DNA from: a virus
Strand: one strand, 5' to 3'
Length of the DNA: 64,000 nucleotides
Virus record (IMG/VR): IMGVR_UViG_3300027709_000056
Location: 62,001-126,000 of that record
Shown here: positions 36,325 through 44,068 of the stretch, in pieces
How positions within the stretch are numbered: the first letter of the stretch is position 1
How the letters are laid out: each line of letters starts with the position of its first letter
Notes under the pieces: model-generated
What the model was told of the DNA's origin: nothing
Databases searched by the model: none
Seen by the model: the letters and a program-made list of their open reading frames with translations, nothing else
Program-made: the position numbers and the translations under genes

Positions 36325-36637
36325 CAGTACTTCTATATTGAGCTTCAACTTCGTTAGGCCAGAACCAAACAGTATCAACAATATTCTTAATATCTAAGTT
36401 TTCAATGTAGTTCTCTATTGATCGTTTCATGTCATCAGTAGGACTTACAGCATATATCGTTGTAATAGTTCCGCCCCAGTCAGTAAAGCCACTTCTTAAC
36501 ATCTGTTTCCAACCAAAGACAGTTGCATCAAGTTCAGCAAAAGTATCATCAATAGATATGACTACTACGTTGTGTATTTTATTTGATAATTGTGATTCGT
36601 CTGGAATAGACCAAAATACTGTTATGTCATTACGCAT
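36305..36637 (-). CDS. Hypothetical protein, 110 aa
   Basis: A mixed alpha/beta protein (NKIHNVVVISIDDTFAELDATVFGWKQML) with no recognised family. Its ATG is preceded by CATAAATA at a distance of five bases. It is the first gene of the uninterrupted - strand half. Confidence 0.5.
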   Translation of the reverse strand: MRNDITVFWSIPDESQLSNKIHNVVVISIDDTFAELDATVFGWKQMLRSGFTDWGGTITTIYAVSPTDDMKRSIENYIENLDIKNIVDTVWFWPNEVEAQYRSTAIPSMK

Positions 36638-36642
36638 AAAAA

Positions 36643-36650
36643 TATTTATG
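36643..36650 (-). promoter_or_regulatory. Late-like octamer CATAAATA five bases before an ATG
   Basis: CATAAATA then TTTTT then ATG on the - strand. The spacing is identical to that at 23298, and no ribosome site fits between promoter and start. Confidence 0.4.
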
Positions 36651-36680
36651 TTTGATATATTTTGGATTTAGTGATTATGA

Positions 36681-38054
36681 TTAAGTGTGTAAGTCTACCC
36701 AAGCTACGCCTGTACGTCCTTGGAATTTATTATCGGTAGTATTATAAATTATCATACCAGCCGCCGGAGTTAATGCATCTCTTTCAACAGTTGTTAGGTT
36801 ACCAAATTTTGTATAACCGCTTACTATTGCATCACCATTTACATCGAGGTTAGCACTTGCTTCTTCTTGGTTAACAGCCATTCGACCCCTGGAATCAAAA
36901 TTAAATTTCTTAATTGCATCACCATCAACACCAGACGCTACAAGAATATGAATCTTTTGATCAAGTCTATCAACTGCAATAGTTCCGTTTGGATCAACCT
37001 GTGCAAGTATAGTACTTATTTGTCTATTATTATTTCCTGGACTATCTTGTCCTGAAAAAGCATAACCGCCTAGAATGTCACCAGCAACGAGCTGTGTTGG
37101 AGTTTCAATAGATCCTTTATAACCTTCTAACTCCATTCTTCGAAGATCAGGTAATCCAGTTTTAACATCTGCAACATTTGAAGGTGTTGCTGTTAGTGTA
37201 GCAACAATCAGCGGTGCTTTATCTAAGCTACCTGGCCAAATTGTAAGTCCACCAAAATCGCCTGCCGCCGGTCTAGCATCAAGCATCGTATGTCCACTAA
37301 GGTTAGTAGCACCAAAAACGGCTCCACTATTCATTACCATAGTGTTGTTAATAGCATCTATAACTATTGATGAATCGTCATTAAAGACTGATCCTAAAAC
37401 ATCACCTGTTAAACTTCCAGTAATTTGATTTGCTTGTATATTACCTGCAAACGTTCCATCATTTGCTGTAACATTTTTTGTTGTAGCATTATAAAAATTT
37501 GAATTGTCAGCGGCATCTACATCACCTGTAAGTTTACCACTAGCATTTAAGGCTCCAGTTGCTTTATTAAGTAAGACAGTACTATCGTCTCCAACAACAT
37601 TAGCATTAATAACTGCGGCACTAATATCGTCGTTAACGTGTACAGTTTTAAACCAACCTTGATTAAATCTTGATGTTCCAGCACCAATGTTTCTTGCACC
37701 ATCTACGTCTGGAATAATATGACTTTCTACTTTCGCAGTAAAGGCAACAGTATCAGTTGAAGCGTCACCTATATTAAGGTTTCCACCAAGTGTAAGATTA
37801 CCATCTGCTGTAATGTTACCTGTTATAGTAATGTTACCAGTAGTATTAATGTTACCAGTACCTACTAAATCAAAGTTATTTAAATCAACATTGGAACCAT
37901 AAGCCGTTCCAGCTGTGTCAACTGGGTTCCCACCAACAGTTAAACCATCGCCTATATATAGTCTTTTGGTGTCTGTAGTGTAGACTAATTCACCATCTGC
38001 TGGTGTAATTAACCCTCGTTCGCTGTCTGTTCCTCTGCGTAATCTTAAAGCCAT
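36681..38054 (-). CDS. Fibre/receptor-binding protein with Mtd-type N-terminal domain, 457 aa
   Basis: MALRLRRGTDSERGLITPADGE and LVYTTDTKRLYIGDG form the short N-terminal domain found in Bordetella phage major tropism determinant and many fibre proteins. The middle is a repeat-rich shaft (NITITGNITADGNLTLGGNLNIGD). The C-terminus (ERDALTPAAGMIIYNTTDNKFQGRTG) resembles a host-binding tip repeat. It is the only fibre-like gene on the - strand in this window. AGGAGTG ribosome site upstream. Confidence 0.75.
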   Translation of the reverse strand: MALRLRRGTDSERGLITPADGELVYTTDTKRLYIGDGLTVGGNPVDTAGTAYGSNVDLNNFDLVGTGNINTTGNITITGNITADGNLTLGGNLNIGDASTDTVAFTAKVESHIIPDVDGARNIGAGTSRFNQGWFKTVHVNDDISAAVINANVVGDDSTVLLNKATGALNASGKLTGDVDAADNSNFYNATTKNVTANDGTFAGNIQANQITGSLTGDVLGSVFNDDSSIVIDAINNTMVMNSGAVFGATNLSGHTMLDARPAAGDFGGLTIWPGSLDKAPLIVATLTATPSNVADVKTGLPDLRRMELEGYKGSIETPTQLVAGDILGGYAFSGQDSPGNNNRQISTILAQVDPNGTIAVDRLDQKIHILVASGVDGDAIKKFNFDSRGRMAVNQEEASANLDVNGDAIVSGYTKFGNLTTVERDALTPAAGMIIYNTTDNKFQGRTGVAWVDLHT

Positions 38055-38083
38055 TTAATATTCACTCCTGGATATCTTACTAG

Positions 38084-38091
38084 TATTTATG
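38084..38091 (-). promoter_or_regulatory. Putative late promoter octamer CATAAATA
   Basis: CATAAATA on the - strand, 29 bases upstream of the Mtd-type fibre gene and followed by AGGAGTG, which gives a normal leader length. Confidence 0.5.
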
Positions 38092-38104
38092 CCGTTAAAC
38101 ATAT

Positions 38105-38425
38105 TTATTTGTTCTTCTTCAAGAAGCCTTTGGTACGCTTTTGCACATCCTTTTTCACACGATCTGTATCTACCCTGAAATCGATGTGCTTGATGCTATT
38201 ATCATAGCCAGTAAATAGCTCGTGTAGAGTACGTTCAAGCTTCTGTAAAGGGTTATTTTTTGAGTTCCCGTCTTTTACAAGTATATCCCAGATTTTGCCA
38301 TTCCCGAATTCAACCCTTACAGAGTGTAAGTATTGGAGAGGAATGGCTTTAATATCTATATCTTTAAATACTTCTGGCCACTTGTTAATGACATCTTGCG
38401 GTAGCCTCTTCTTAGGCTTTGCCAC
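38105..38425 (-). CDS. Conserved hypothetical phage protein, 106 aa
   Basis: Basic at both ends (MAKPKKRLPQDVINKWPEVF, TKGFLKKNK). I recognise the type from marine T4-like phages, always without assigned function. It overlaps the upstream gene by 14 bases. Confidence 0.6.
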   Translation of the reverse strand: MAKPKKRLPQDVINKWPEVFKDIDIKAIPLQYLHSVRVEFGNGKIWDILVKDGNSKNNPLQKLERTLHELFTGYDNSIKHIDFRVDTDRVKKDVQKRTKGFLKKNK

Positions 38426-39011
38426 TGGCTTTAGCTTTAGTGCTAGGGCTCAGCTTTTCAGCATCTTTACGAAGCTGTTCCGCTTCTTTAAACAATGCGT
38501 CAGCATCTTTACGCATATTAGTAGCTAAATCTTCGTCTGATAAAGCCTTTTCTTTAGTGGTTACAACATCATCTACCGTTGCAGATGGTACAGACTGAAC
38601 TGTGCCTACTTCTTCTACACTAGATTGGTTAACCGCTAAATCTTTAACTTGTACGCCTTTTTGTTCAGCAATTTGACGATTGATTTCATCAAGGCCTATT
38701 GCTACTTGCGTATTAGGTGTCATTTCAATGTCAGCGGTACTAACCTTAACTAGGTTTCCTGCTGTATGAAAACGTGCTAACATAATACTACCATCGGTTA
38801 ATGGTGTACGTTGCATCGCATCTGCTAACTCATGTGCCGTTTGACCAGCATTACTTTCGATTAAATTCATCAAAGTATCATGGTCTTCGTCTTTTAAGTT
38901 TTCAGTTTGACAAACTAATGCACTATCAGGGTCGTCTGGTAAAGTACGAAATACAACCGCACATTTACGTTTGCTTTTTTTGTACCGACCAATGTGTTTT
39001 AAATCAGCCAT
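38412..39011 (-). CDS. Conserved hypothetical phage protein, 199 aa
   Basis: The N-terminal half is folded-looking (KRKCAVVFRTLPDDPDSALVC); the C-terminal half is acidic with a coiled-coil-prone end (FKEAEQLRKDAEKL, 175-190). Resembles a protein conserved in marine T4-like phages. Coupled to the next gene upstream by a TAATG-type overlap. Confidence 0.6.
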   Translation of the reverse strand: MADLKHIGRYKKSKRKCAVVFRTLPDDPDSALVCQTENLKDEDHDTLMNLIESNAGQTAHELADAMQRTPLTDGSIMLARFHTAGNLVKVSTADIEMTPNTQVAIGLDEINRQIAEQKGVQVKDLAVNQSSVEEVGTVQSVPSATVDDVVTTKEKALSDEDLATNMRKDADALFKEAEQLRKDAEKLSPSTKAKASGKA

Positions 39012-39367
39012 TATTTGTCTCCTGTTGGAGTAGCTGGCTTGGCTGGTGTTGCCGGAGCATTACCTTGTGCCGCTACTTGTTGATTTTGTATACTAGTTAG
39101 AAATGTTTCTAACTTGGTATACGTTTTGCCAATTGCTTCTAGTTCGTTGGCTTTAAAGGCCCCACGACTTTGAGCAACTTCGATAATTGTTTTCAGTACT
39201 CCTAAATCTTGAACAGTGAGTTCAGGATTGCCTGCTGGGGGAGCCCCGTCGGGCCCTGGAGTAGCTGAAGGATTTGTAACGCCTGGAGCCGTAGGTGCTA
39301 CTGGTGCCGCCTGAGGCGGAGTTGCACTAGTACCTTCTGGTGCCATCGCTTGTTTTCCATCTGACAT
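39011..39367 (-). CDS. Pro/Ala-rich phage protein, 118 aa
   Basis: The first ~50 and last ~25 residues are Pro/Ala/Gly-rich and probably disordered; a single helical core (VQDLGVLKTIIEVAQSRGAF) lies between. AGGAGAAC precedes the ATG. Likely a scaffold or virion-associated linker by composition only. Confidence 0.55.
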   Translation of the reverse strand: MSDGKQAMAPEGTSATPPQAAPVAPTAPGVTNPSATPGPDGAPPAGNPELTVQDLGVLKTIIEVAQSRGAFKANELEAIGKTYTKLETFLTSIQNQQVAAQGNAPATPAKPATPTGDK

Positions 39368-39410
39368 ATATGTTCTCCTTTAATAGTCTTGTATAGTTAT
39401 ATACGTATAT

Positions 39411-39418
39411 TATTTATT
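39411..39418 (-). promoter_or_regulatory. Putative late promoter octamer AATAAATA
   Basis: AATAAATA on the - strand, 43 bases before the Pro/Ala-rich protein gene, touching the stop codon of the upstream gene. Confidence 0.4.
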
Positions 39419-39755
39419 AATACTTTAAATGTGGACACGCCAACATGAAATATGAAAGCTCTTTTGGGTCTTCAAAACCGAGATTAATCATGGTGTTTAT
39501 TGTGTTGTCATTATCTATAGCTACCTTTTTGCCTATAAAAAATCTGCTCTTTAAGTTCTTTAGTATCCATTTTGCCATAGCCTCTTCCAAATTGTAATTT
39601 TGTTTGAGTGTAATATATTCAAAATGAGGTGGAGCCACAGACAGTTGTCTTAGCTCAAAAAAGTTTAAGGCATTTGGTTGCCCTGTTTTATGTAGCATTA
39701 TATCTTGCATTCCTTTAAATGTATTTGGTTGTTTCTTTTTTTGCCCACCCTTCAC
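39417..39755 (-). CDS. Conserved hypothetical phage protein, 112 aa
   Basis: A basic start (MKGGQKKKQPNTFKG) and an alpha-rich body ending PKELSYFMLACPHLKY. No family recognised. It overlaps the upstream 68-aa gene by 41 bases. Confidence 0.5.
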   Translation of the reverse strand: MKGGQKKKQPNTFKGMQDIMLHKTGQPNALNFFELRQLSVAPPHFEYITLKQNYNLEEAMAKWILKNLKSRFFIGKKVAIDNDNTINTMINLGFEDPKELSYFMLACPHLKY

Positions 39756-39921
39756 CAGACAGATCTGCTAATGGATCTTTTATTTCTTTAATGTTAGTAA
39801 CTAGGTTAGGCGCAAATCGTTGTTCTATATCTGTTCCTGTATCGCTATAAACAAAGGATTTAATAGTCCTAACTTTAGATGGATGCATATATTTTAGTTT
39901 AAAACTCCAAGCCTTTGTCAT
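39715..39921 (-). CDS. Small conserved phage protein, 68 aa
   Basis: A short protein beginning MTKAWSFKLKYMHPSKVRTIKSFVYSD. Linked by an ATGA overlap to the VWA protein gene upstream. Function unknown. Confidence 0.5.
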   Translation of the reverse strand: MTKAWSFKLKYMHPSKVRTIKSFVYSDTGTDIEQRFAPNLVTNIKEIKDPLADLSGEGWAKKETTKYI

Positions 39922-41210
39922 TTTGAGTCTTCGTAGTGTGCCGTAACTCCGAATGGTGCCTTTAAGTTCTTGTCATGATGTCCGTGAATGATGAATACTG
40001 TTTCACAGTAGTTTTCATCACCCCAGCTATCCCAAGGATAACCATCTGTAAACATTATGAAACGTTTTGGATTAATACCGTTCTCTTCCATATATTTCCA
40101 ATTCGCCATAAAGTCTGTTCCGCCACCGCCTTTAATTTCGTAGTGTTCAAGTTCACTACCATTATCAGCAGTAAAGTCTGCTTCGTTATATACTTTAGTA
40201 TCAAAGCACCATAGCTTAATTCTGTAGTCCTGGTACTCTTGCATAATGCCTTGTACTTCACTTAGAAACACTTTAGCTTGATCGTTTCCAATTGATCCAC
40301 TCATATCAATTCCAATACAAATATCAATAGTTGTATCAAAAGTCATACCTGGAAGAATTGCTCCCGTGTGCCATCCTTTACGTGAAGGACGTTGGAAAGA
40401 ATAATCATTTTTAATAGTGCTTTGGATCTGTTGACGTAACAGTTCACGCCAGTTCATTTTAGGTTCAGTAAGTTCTTTAATAAAACGATCAACTTCACCA
40501 GGAACATTACCAGCACCTGCGGCCTGTGCCGCCCCTAGCATACTTTCCTTAACTTCATCACGGATTTTACGAAGTTCGTCTTTAGAATATTTTGGCGGTC
40601 CTTTTTTGTCTTTCTTCTTGTTCTTTTTATCTTTAGAATTAGATGGGCTTTTATTTTCGTTATCTTTATCCCAATCAATATGATCATCAAGCAACTCGCC
40701 TAATTGCTCAAGTTCTTCTTCATCATATTTCTTATAAAGCTCATCGTAAACTTTCTCACTAGTCCAACCTTCATATTTGAAGTCTTGGAAAATTTGTATA
40801 TCTTTTGGTTTTGTTCCGATTGAATCACGCACCAAAGTATTATTAACAATATAATCTGATGCAATATTATGAACCTGTGGATCTCTATCTTCACGTCTTG
40901 TCATATGATCAAAAACGCAATGAAGAATTTCGTGGGCTATAACAAACTCAATTTCTTTGTTTGTCATTTTAGCGAAAAACTGTGAATTATAAAATAAGTG
41001 TCTACCGTCAGTTGCGGCAGTTCCACACCAGTCATCACATTCTTTTATAATAAGCCTTGTAGCCATATTACCAAAAAATGGGTGGCGTAAAAGTAATCCA
41101 ACTCGTGCTACGATAATTTTGTCCAAAACTTCAGCTCGAAGATCTTTCAATTCTTCTGGTGAAAGTTTAACTTCTTCTGTTTTTGGTTTGTCTAAAGTAA
41201 TTGTAGTCAT
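39918..41210 (-). CDS. VWA domain protein with HExxH metallopeptidase-like N-terminus, 430 aa
   Basis: FVIAHEILHCVFDH (about residues 91-104) is a zinc HExxH motif. A Lys-rich linker (NKKKDKKGPPKYSKDE) leads to the VWA domain with the MIDAS motif D-M-S-G-S in GIDMSGSIGND. VWA proteins of this type work as partners of MoxR-family AAA+ proteins, and the MoxR-like gene is the next gene upstream. The start at 41210 has AGGA nine bases before it; the ATG nine bases earlier would lie directly on the ribosome site. Transcribed from a consensus sigma70 promoter. Confidence 0.8.
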   Translation of the reverse strand: MTTITLDKPKTEEVKLSPEELKDLRAEVLDKIIVARVGLLLRHPFFGNMATRLIIKECDDWCGTAATDGRHLFYNSQFFAKMTNKEIEFVIAHEILHCVFDHMTRREDRDPQVHNIASDYIVNNTLVRDSIGTKPKDIQIFQDFKYEGWTSEKVYDELYKKYDEEELEQLGELLDDHIDWDKDNENKSPSNSKDKKNKKKDKKGPPKYSKDELRKIRDEVKESMLGAAQAAGAGNVPGEVDRFIKELTEPKMNWRELLRQQIQSTIKNDYSFQRPSRKGWHTGAILPGMTFDTTIDICIGIDMSGSIGNDQAKVFLSEVQGIMQEYQDYRIKLWCFDTKVYNEADFTADNGSELEHYEIKGGGGTDFMANWKYMEENGINPKRFIMFTDGYPWDSWGDENYCETVFIIHGHHDKNLKAPFGVTAHYEDSK

Positions 41211-41243
41211 CTGTGCCATTCCTCAATTTCTTATTATATGTAT

Positions 41244-41272
41244 ATTATACTATATTTAATGTTCATTGTCAA
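41244..41272 (-). promoter_or_regulatory. Consensus sigma70 promoter
   Basis: On the - strand, TTGACA (41267-41272), a 17-base spacer and TATAAT (41244-41249): a perfect match to the bacterial housekeeping consensus, reading into the VWA gene. Confidence 0.85.
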
Positions 41273-41275
41273 CCG

Positions 41276-41309
41276 AAAAATGGAAGGGGATTAATTAAAA
41301 TCCCCCTCC
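41276..41309 (-). terminator. Rho-independent terminator
   Basis: On the - strand, GGAGGGGGATT pairs with AATCCCCTTCC (one G-T pair) around a six-base AT loop, followed by ATTTTT. It lies just after the MoxR-like gene and just before the VWA promoter, so the two partner genes are separately transcribed. Confidence 0.8.
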
Positions 41310-41321
41310 AAATGACGCCTG

Positions 41322-42416
41322 TTAGGCCGACGCCTCGCCTTGTGCGGCTTTAATATACTTGCCAAAACGTTCATGGAACTCATCAAAACATTCAACTTCG
41401 TCTGGATCGATTGGAAGTTGATATTGTGTAAGAGCTAATTTGATACCCATAACTACTAGTTCAGTATCAAAGTTGTCCATTGCGAACCTTAAGAAGTTAT
41501 TAACTTTGTCATCAAACTTCTTATCGTTCTTATCACAAGCTTCTTTAAGCTCGTAGCATAAAGAGACTGTTAAGGAATACATGGCACTGATTTCTTTAGT
41601 CTCTAGCTTCTTAACCTTCGCAGTAAGAATGTCGCTTGGGTTAGGAAGATCTGCGGCTACTTTTCTGTGAGCCATGAATTTTACAGCAAGTCCTTCGCCT
41701 ACTGCACCACTAACTAAATCTGTAGTGGTGTTCTCATCGTCGTCATCTTCCAAAAGTTCGGAAACAAACGACCAAGAACGGGGTGTAGCAAATGAACGAC
41801 TCGGTGATTTTGGATCAAAATCATATAAGTCCTTCTTGCTAAATGTTAGGTAACCAACTACATCCTGGTGTTGGTTGTTTTTTACTGCCCACTCAAACCA
41901 GTCATCAAAATCAACTTTAAGTTCTAAGTGAACAAAACGGTTAGCCAACGGAGCAGGCATTCTATATGTAACGCCTTTATCAGCTTCTCTATTACCCGCC
42001 GCAACGATCAAAACGTTGTCAGGTAATACATAAGTGCCAACCCTACGATTTAGGATTAACTGATAAGCCGCCGCCTGTACTGCTGGTGCCGCCGAATTCA
42101 TTTCATCCAAAAACACAATAATATATTTGTGCTTTTTAGCCATCTTAGCATCTGGCAATTCGCTTGGGGGTGCCCAAACCATTGTACCTTGCTTTGAATC
42201 GAAATAAGGGATACCTTTAATGTCTGTTGGTTCCCATAAGCTCAAACGTATATCGATAACGTGAGCTTCCATATTATCGCCGATCTGTTTAACGATGTCT
42301 GATTTTCCAATACCTGGGGGACCCCAGATAAAGATTGGACGTTTCTTTTTAAATGCTCTGACAACACTTGCCTTTGCATTATTTGGACTTACTTGCCTTA
42401 CTGCTAGATTTTCCAT
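41322..42416 (-). CDS. MoxR-family AAA+ ATPase, 364 aa
   Basis: Walker A G32-P-P-G-I-G-K38-S (FIWGPPGIGKSD); Walker B FLDEMNSAAPAVQAAAYQL with D104-E105; sensor-like VAAGNREAD. MoxR ATPases are chaperone-like remodelling enzymes that work with VWA partners to mature metal enzymes or complexes. Such a pair recurs in marine T4-like phages, with no known substrate. Followed by a strong terminator. Confidence 0.85.
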   Translation of the reverse strand: MENLAVRQVSPNNAKASVVRAFKKKRPIFIWGPPGIGKSDIVKQIGDNMEAHVIDIRLSLWEPTDIKGIPYFDSKQGTMVWAPPSELPDAKMAKKHKYIIVFLDEMNSAAPAVQAAAYQLILNRRVGTYVLPDNVLIVAAGNREADKGVTYRMPAPLANRFVHLELKVDFDDWFEWAVKNNQHQDVVGYLTFSKKDLYDFDPKSPSRSFATPRSWSFVSELLEDDDDENTTTDLVSGAVGEGLAVKFMAHRKVAADLPNPSDILTAKVKKLETKEISAMYSLTVSLCYELKEACDKNDKKFDDKVNNFLRFAMDNFDTELVVMGIKLALTQYQLPIDPDEVECFDEFHERFGKYIKAAQGEASA

Positions 42417-42471
42417 TTATTTGTACTCCTTCTTTTGCCTTTGTTATGTTCAGTGCCTTATTGTTATATAC

Positions 42472-42500
42472 ATTATACGTTCATTATCGTCAAAGGTCAA
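42472..42500 (-). promoter_or_regulatory. Near-consensus sigma70 promoter
   Basis: On the - strand, TTGACC (42495-42500), 17-base spacer, TATAAT (42472-42477), upstream of the MoxR-like gene. Confidence 0.8.
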
Positions 42501-42512
42501 CCAGAATCTGCG

Positions 42513-42530
42513 AAAAAAGTGTGGTTTTTT
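42513..42530 (-). terminator. Weak A/T hairpin, possible terminator
   Basis: AAAAAACCACACTTTTTT on the - strand, 22 bases after the end of the 131-aa gene and just upstream of the MoxR promoter. The stem is all A:T, so this is tentative. Confidence 0.3.
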
Positions 42531-42551
42531 AAGAAAAAATATGTAATAAAA

Positions 42552-42947
42552 TCAAGAGTTTACAGTTTCATTTGTCCGTTTTAGAGCTTTATTCAATCCA
42601 TATTTTCGGACATCTCCTGAAAATAGATGTAATTCGAGTGCTTTTTTCTCGTTTAAAACTGTAACACTTCTATTAGTAAGGTAATATGGACAATCTATAA
42701 ACTTATCCAAAAAAATTACAATTTGGGTAGTCACTTTAAAGTTCTCTGGAAATGGAACTTCGTAATTTGTTAACTCTAACTTATTCACAGTAAAGTCTAA
42801 TCCGTCTTCAGTTAATCGTAATCCTCCAACTTTTTTTGCTCTAGTATTCTGCCACCACATAGGCATATATTCTTTTAATGTACTTTCATTAATTGAGATG
42901 CCTGCTTGTTTTAAGAATACCTTGGTATAGGTTTCTTTTAAGTTCAT
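42552..42947 (-). CDS. Hypothetical protein, 131 aa
   Basis: A mixed alpha/beta protein (MPMWWQNTRAKKVGGLRLTEDGLDF, FPENFKVTTQIVIFLDKFI). No recognised enzymatic motif; T4-like phages carry similar small orphan proteins. ATGA overlap with the upstream gene. Confidence 0.55.
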   Translation of the reverse strand: MNLKETYTKVFLKQAGISINESTLKEYMPMWWQNTRAKKVGGLRLTEDGLDFTVNKLELTNYEVPFPENFKVTTQIVIFLDKFIDCPYYLTNRSVTVLNEKKALELHLFSGDVRKYGLNKALKRTNETVNS

Positions 42948-43234
42948 TTTTCTACTACTGTTTCACCAGATACTAGTTTGACTACTGTAAAATCTTCAGA
43001 GTTAAAAAGATCATTAAGTTTCTTTGCAAGGTTGTGAGCATGACCAGGATTACTAAAACTAACCTTCTTATATTTTGGCCCTGGATAATTTGTTAATACA
43101 TTTGACGATTTTAAATTGAATGGTTTGTTTTTGTGGAAAACCGCCCATATGGCTTCTGCATCCAAAACTTGTTCTGAACGATAAGTTTTCTTATTAACGT
43201 GCTCTAATATTATCTCTGGCTTTGGCCTACTCAT
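42944..43234 (-). CDS. Hypothetical protein, 96 aa
   Basis: A short basic protein (MSRPKPEIILEHVNKKTYRSEQV) ending VVKLVSGETVVEK. No family recognised. First gene after a possible late octamer. Confidence 0.5.
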   Translation of the reverse strand: MSRPKPEIILEHVNKKTYRSEQVLDAEAIWAVFHKNKPFNLKSSNVLTNYPGPKYKKVSFSNPGHAHNLAKKLNDLFNSEDFTVVKLVSGETVVEK

Positions 43235-43260
43235 AATTTATTCCTGTTATCTACTACTAT

Positions 43261-43268
43261 TATTTATC
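43261..43268 (-). promoter_or_regulatory. Putative late promoter octamer GATAAATA
   Basis: GATAAATA on the - strand, 26 bases upstream of the 96-aa gene. The rest of the 92-base gap holds an imperfect hairpin (AGTTTTACTCGTAAAGTAAACT, interrupted stem), not followed by a T run. Confidence 0.4.
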
Positions 43269-43326
43269 TCAATATAGCAGTTATATACGCAGTTTACTTT
43301 ACGAGTAAAACTATGTTATAGAGGGG

Positions 43327-43569
43327 TTATTTCCAGTCTCCGCCGCCATCCATTGTAACGTTAACGACATCTTCTGTTTTATTAGCTTGATCTATTAGCT
43401 TTTCTAAATCACCGTGTAATCTAGACATTACACTAGCTATTGTGAATGCGAGGTTTTTAGCTTCTTTTAATTCTATTTTAACTTCAACTTGCTTAGAGTT
43501 ATCGGCAACCTTTACTTTATCAATAAATTGTTGTAAAGGAATAGTGTTTAAAGGTTTAACGGTTTGCAC
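43327..43569 (-). CDS. Conserved hypothetical phage protein, 80 aa
   Basis: Helix-rich core (IASVMSRLHGDLEKLIDQANK) and a C-terminus VTMDGGGDWK. No family recognised. It overlaps the upstream gene by 14 bases. Confidence 0.5.
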   Translation of the reverse strand: MQTVKPLNTIPLQQFIDKVKVADNSKQVEVKIELKEAKNLAFTIASVMSRLHGDLEKLIDQANKTEDVVNVTMDGGGDWK

Positions 43570-44068
43570 GACTTAACTCCTGACGCATTTCTAATTCAGT
43601 TTTAAAAGGTCCTTTGTGTTCATATTTTTCTAAAGTGACTTCTTTCGGACAAAAACTTTTAACCCAACCCTTGTCAAAATGGATTATAAAGTATCCTGCA
43701 CAATATAAACTTTTAGATTTTTTGCTTTTAGTAAATAATGCTCGTTTCTTTTTAAGATCATACATAGCATTGTAAGGTACTGTACTAGTTGCTAAATGAT
43801 AAATTTCTTTTGAAACTGTTTTATTAGCATCACTTATTGTAGCAGAACTCCAAAGAATTTCACCGCCGATTCCTTCTTTAAGATCTGGTAAGCAATTATA
43901 ATATTCAGTTCTTGACCTGCAACCTACTGGTTCACATGGTCGCTGACAACAATACATATAATGATTGTTTTCGTCTTTAGATAATGTGCCTAGTTTTTTT
44001 CCGTGAACAGCATCTTCAATTATCCAGAATTTATTTTTTAAAATTTCCTTTGCTTTTACATCTGTCAT
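43556..44068 (-). CDS. Hypothetical Cys-rich phage protein, 170 aa
   Basis: Has a cysteine cluster (YCCQRPCEPVGCRSRTEYYNC, ~34-54) that could bind a metal, and more Cys near residues 122 and 139. No family recognised. Coupled to the RNase H gene by ATGA. Confidence 0.5.
   Translation of the reverse strand: MTDVKAKEILKNKFWIIEDAVHGKKLGTLSKDENNHYMYCCQRPCEPVGCRSRTEYYNCLPDLKEGIGGEILWSSATISDANKTVSKEIYHLATSTVPYNAMYDLKKKRALFTKSKKSKSLYCAGYFIIHFDKGWVKSFCPKEVTLEKYEHKGPFKTELEMRQELSRANR

Noticed and set aside
43290-43311. Terminator at the hairpin near 43.3 kb
   Set aside because: The stem is interrupted and no T run follows on either strand.
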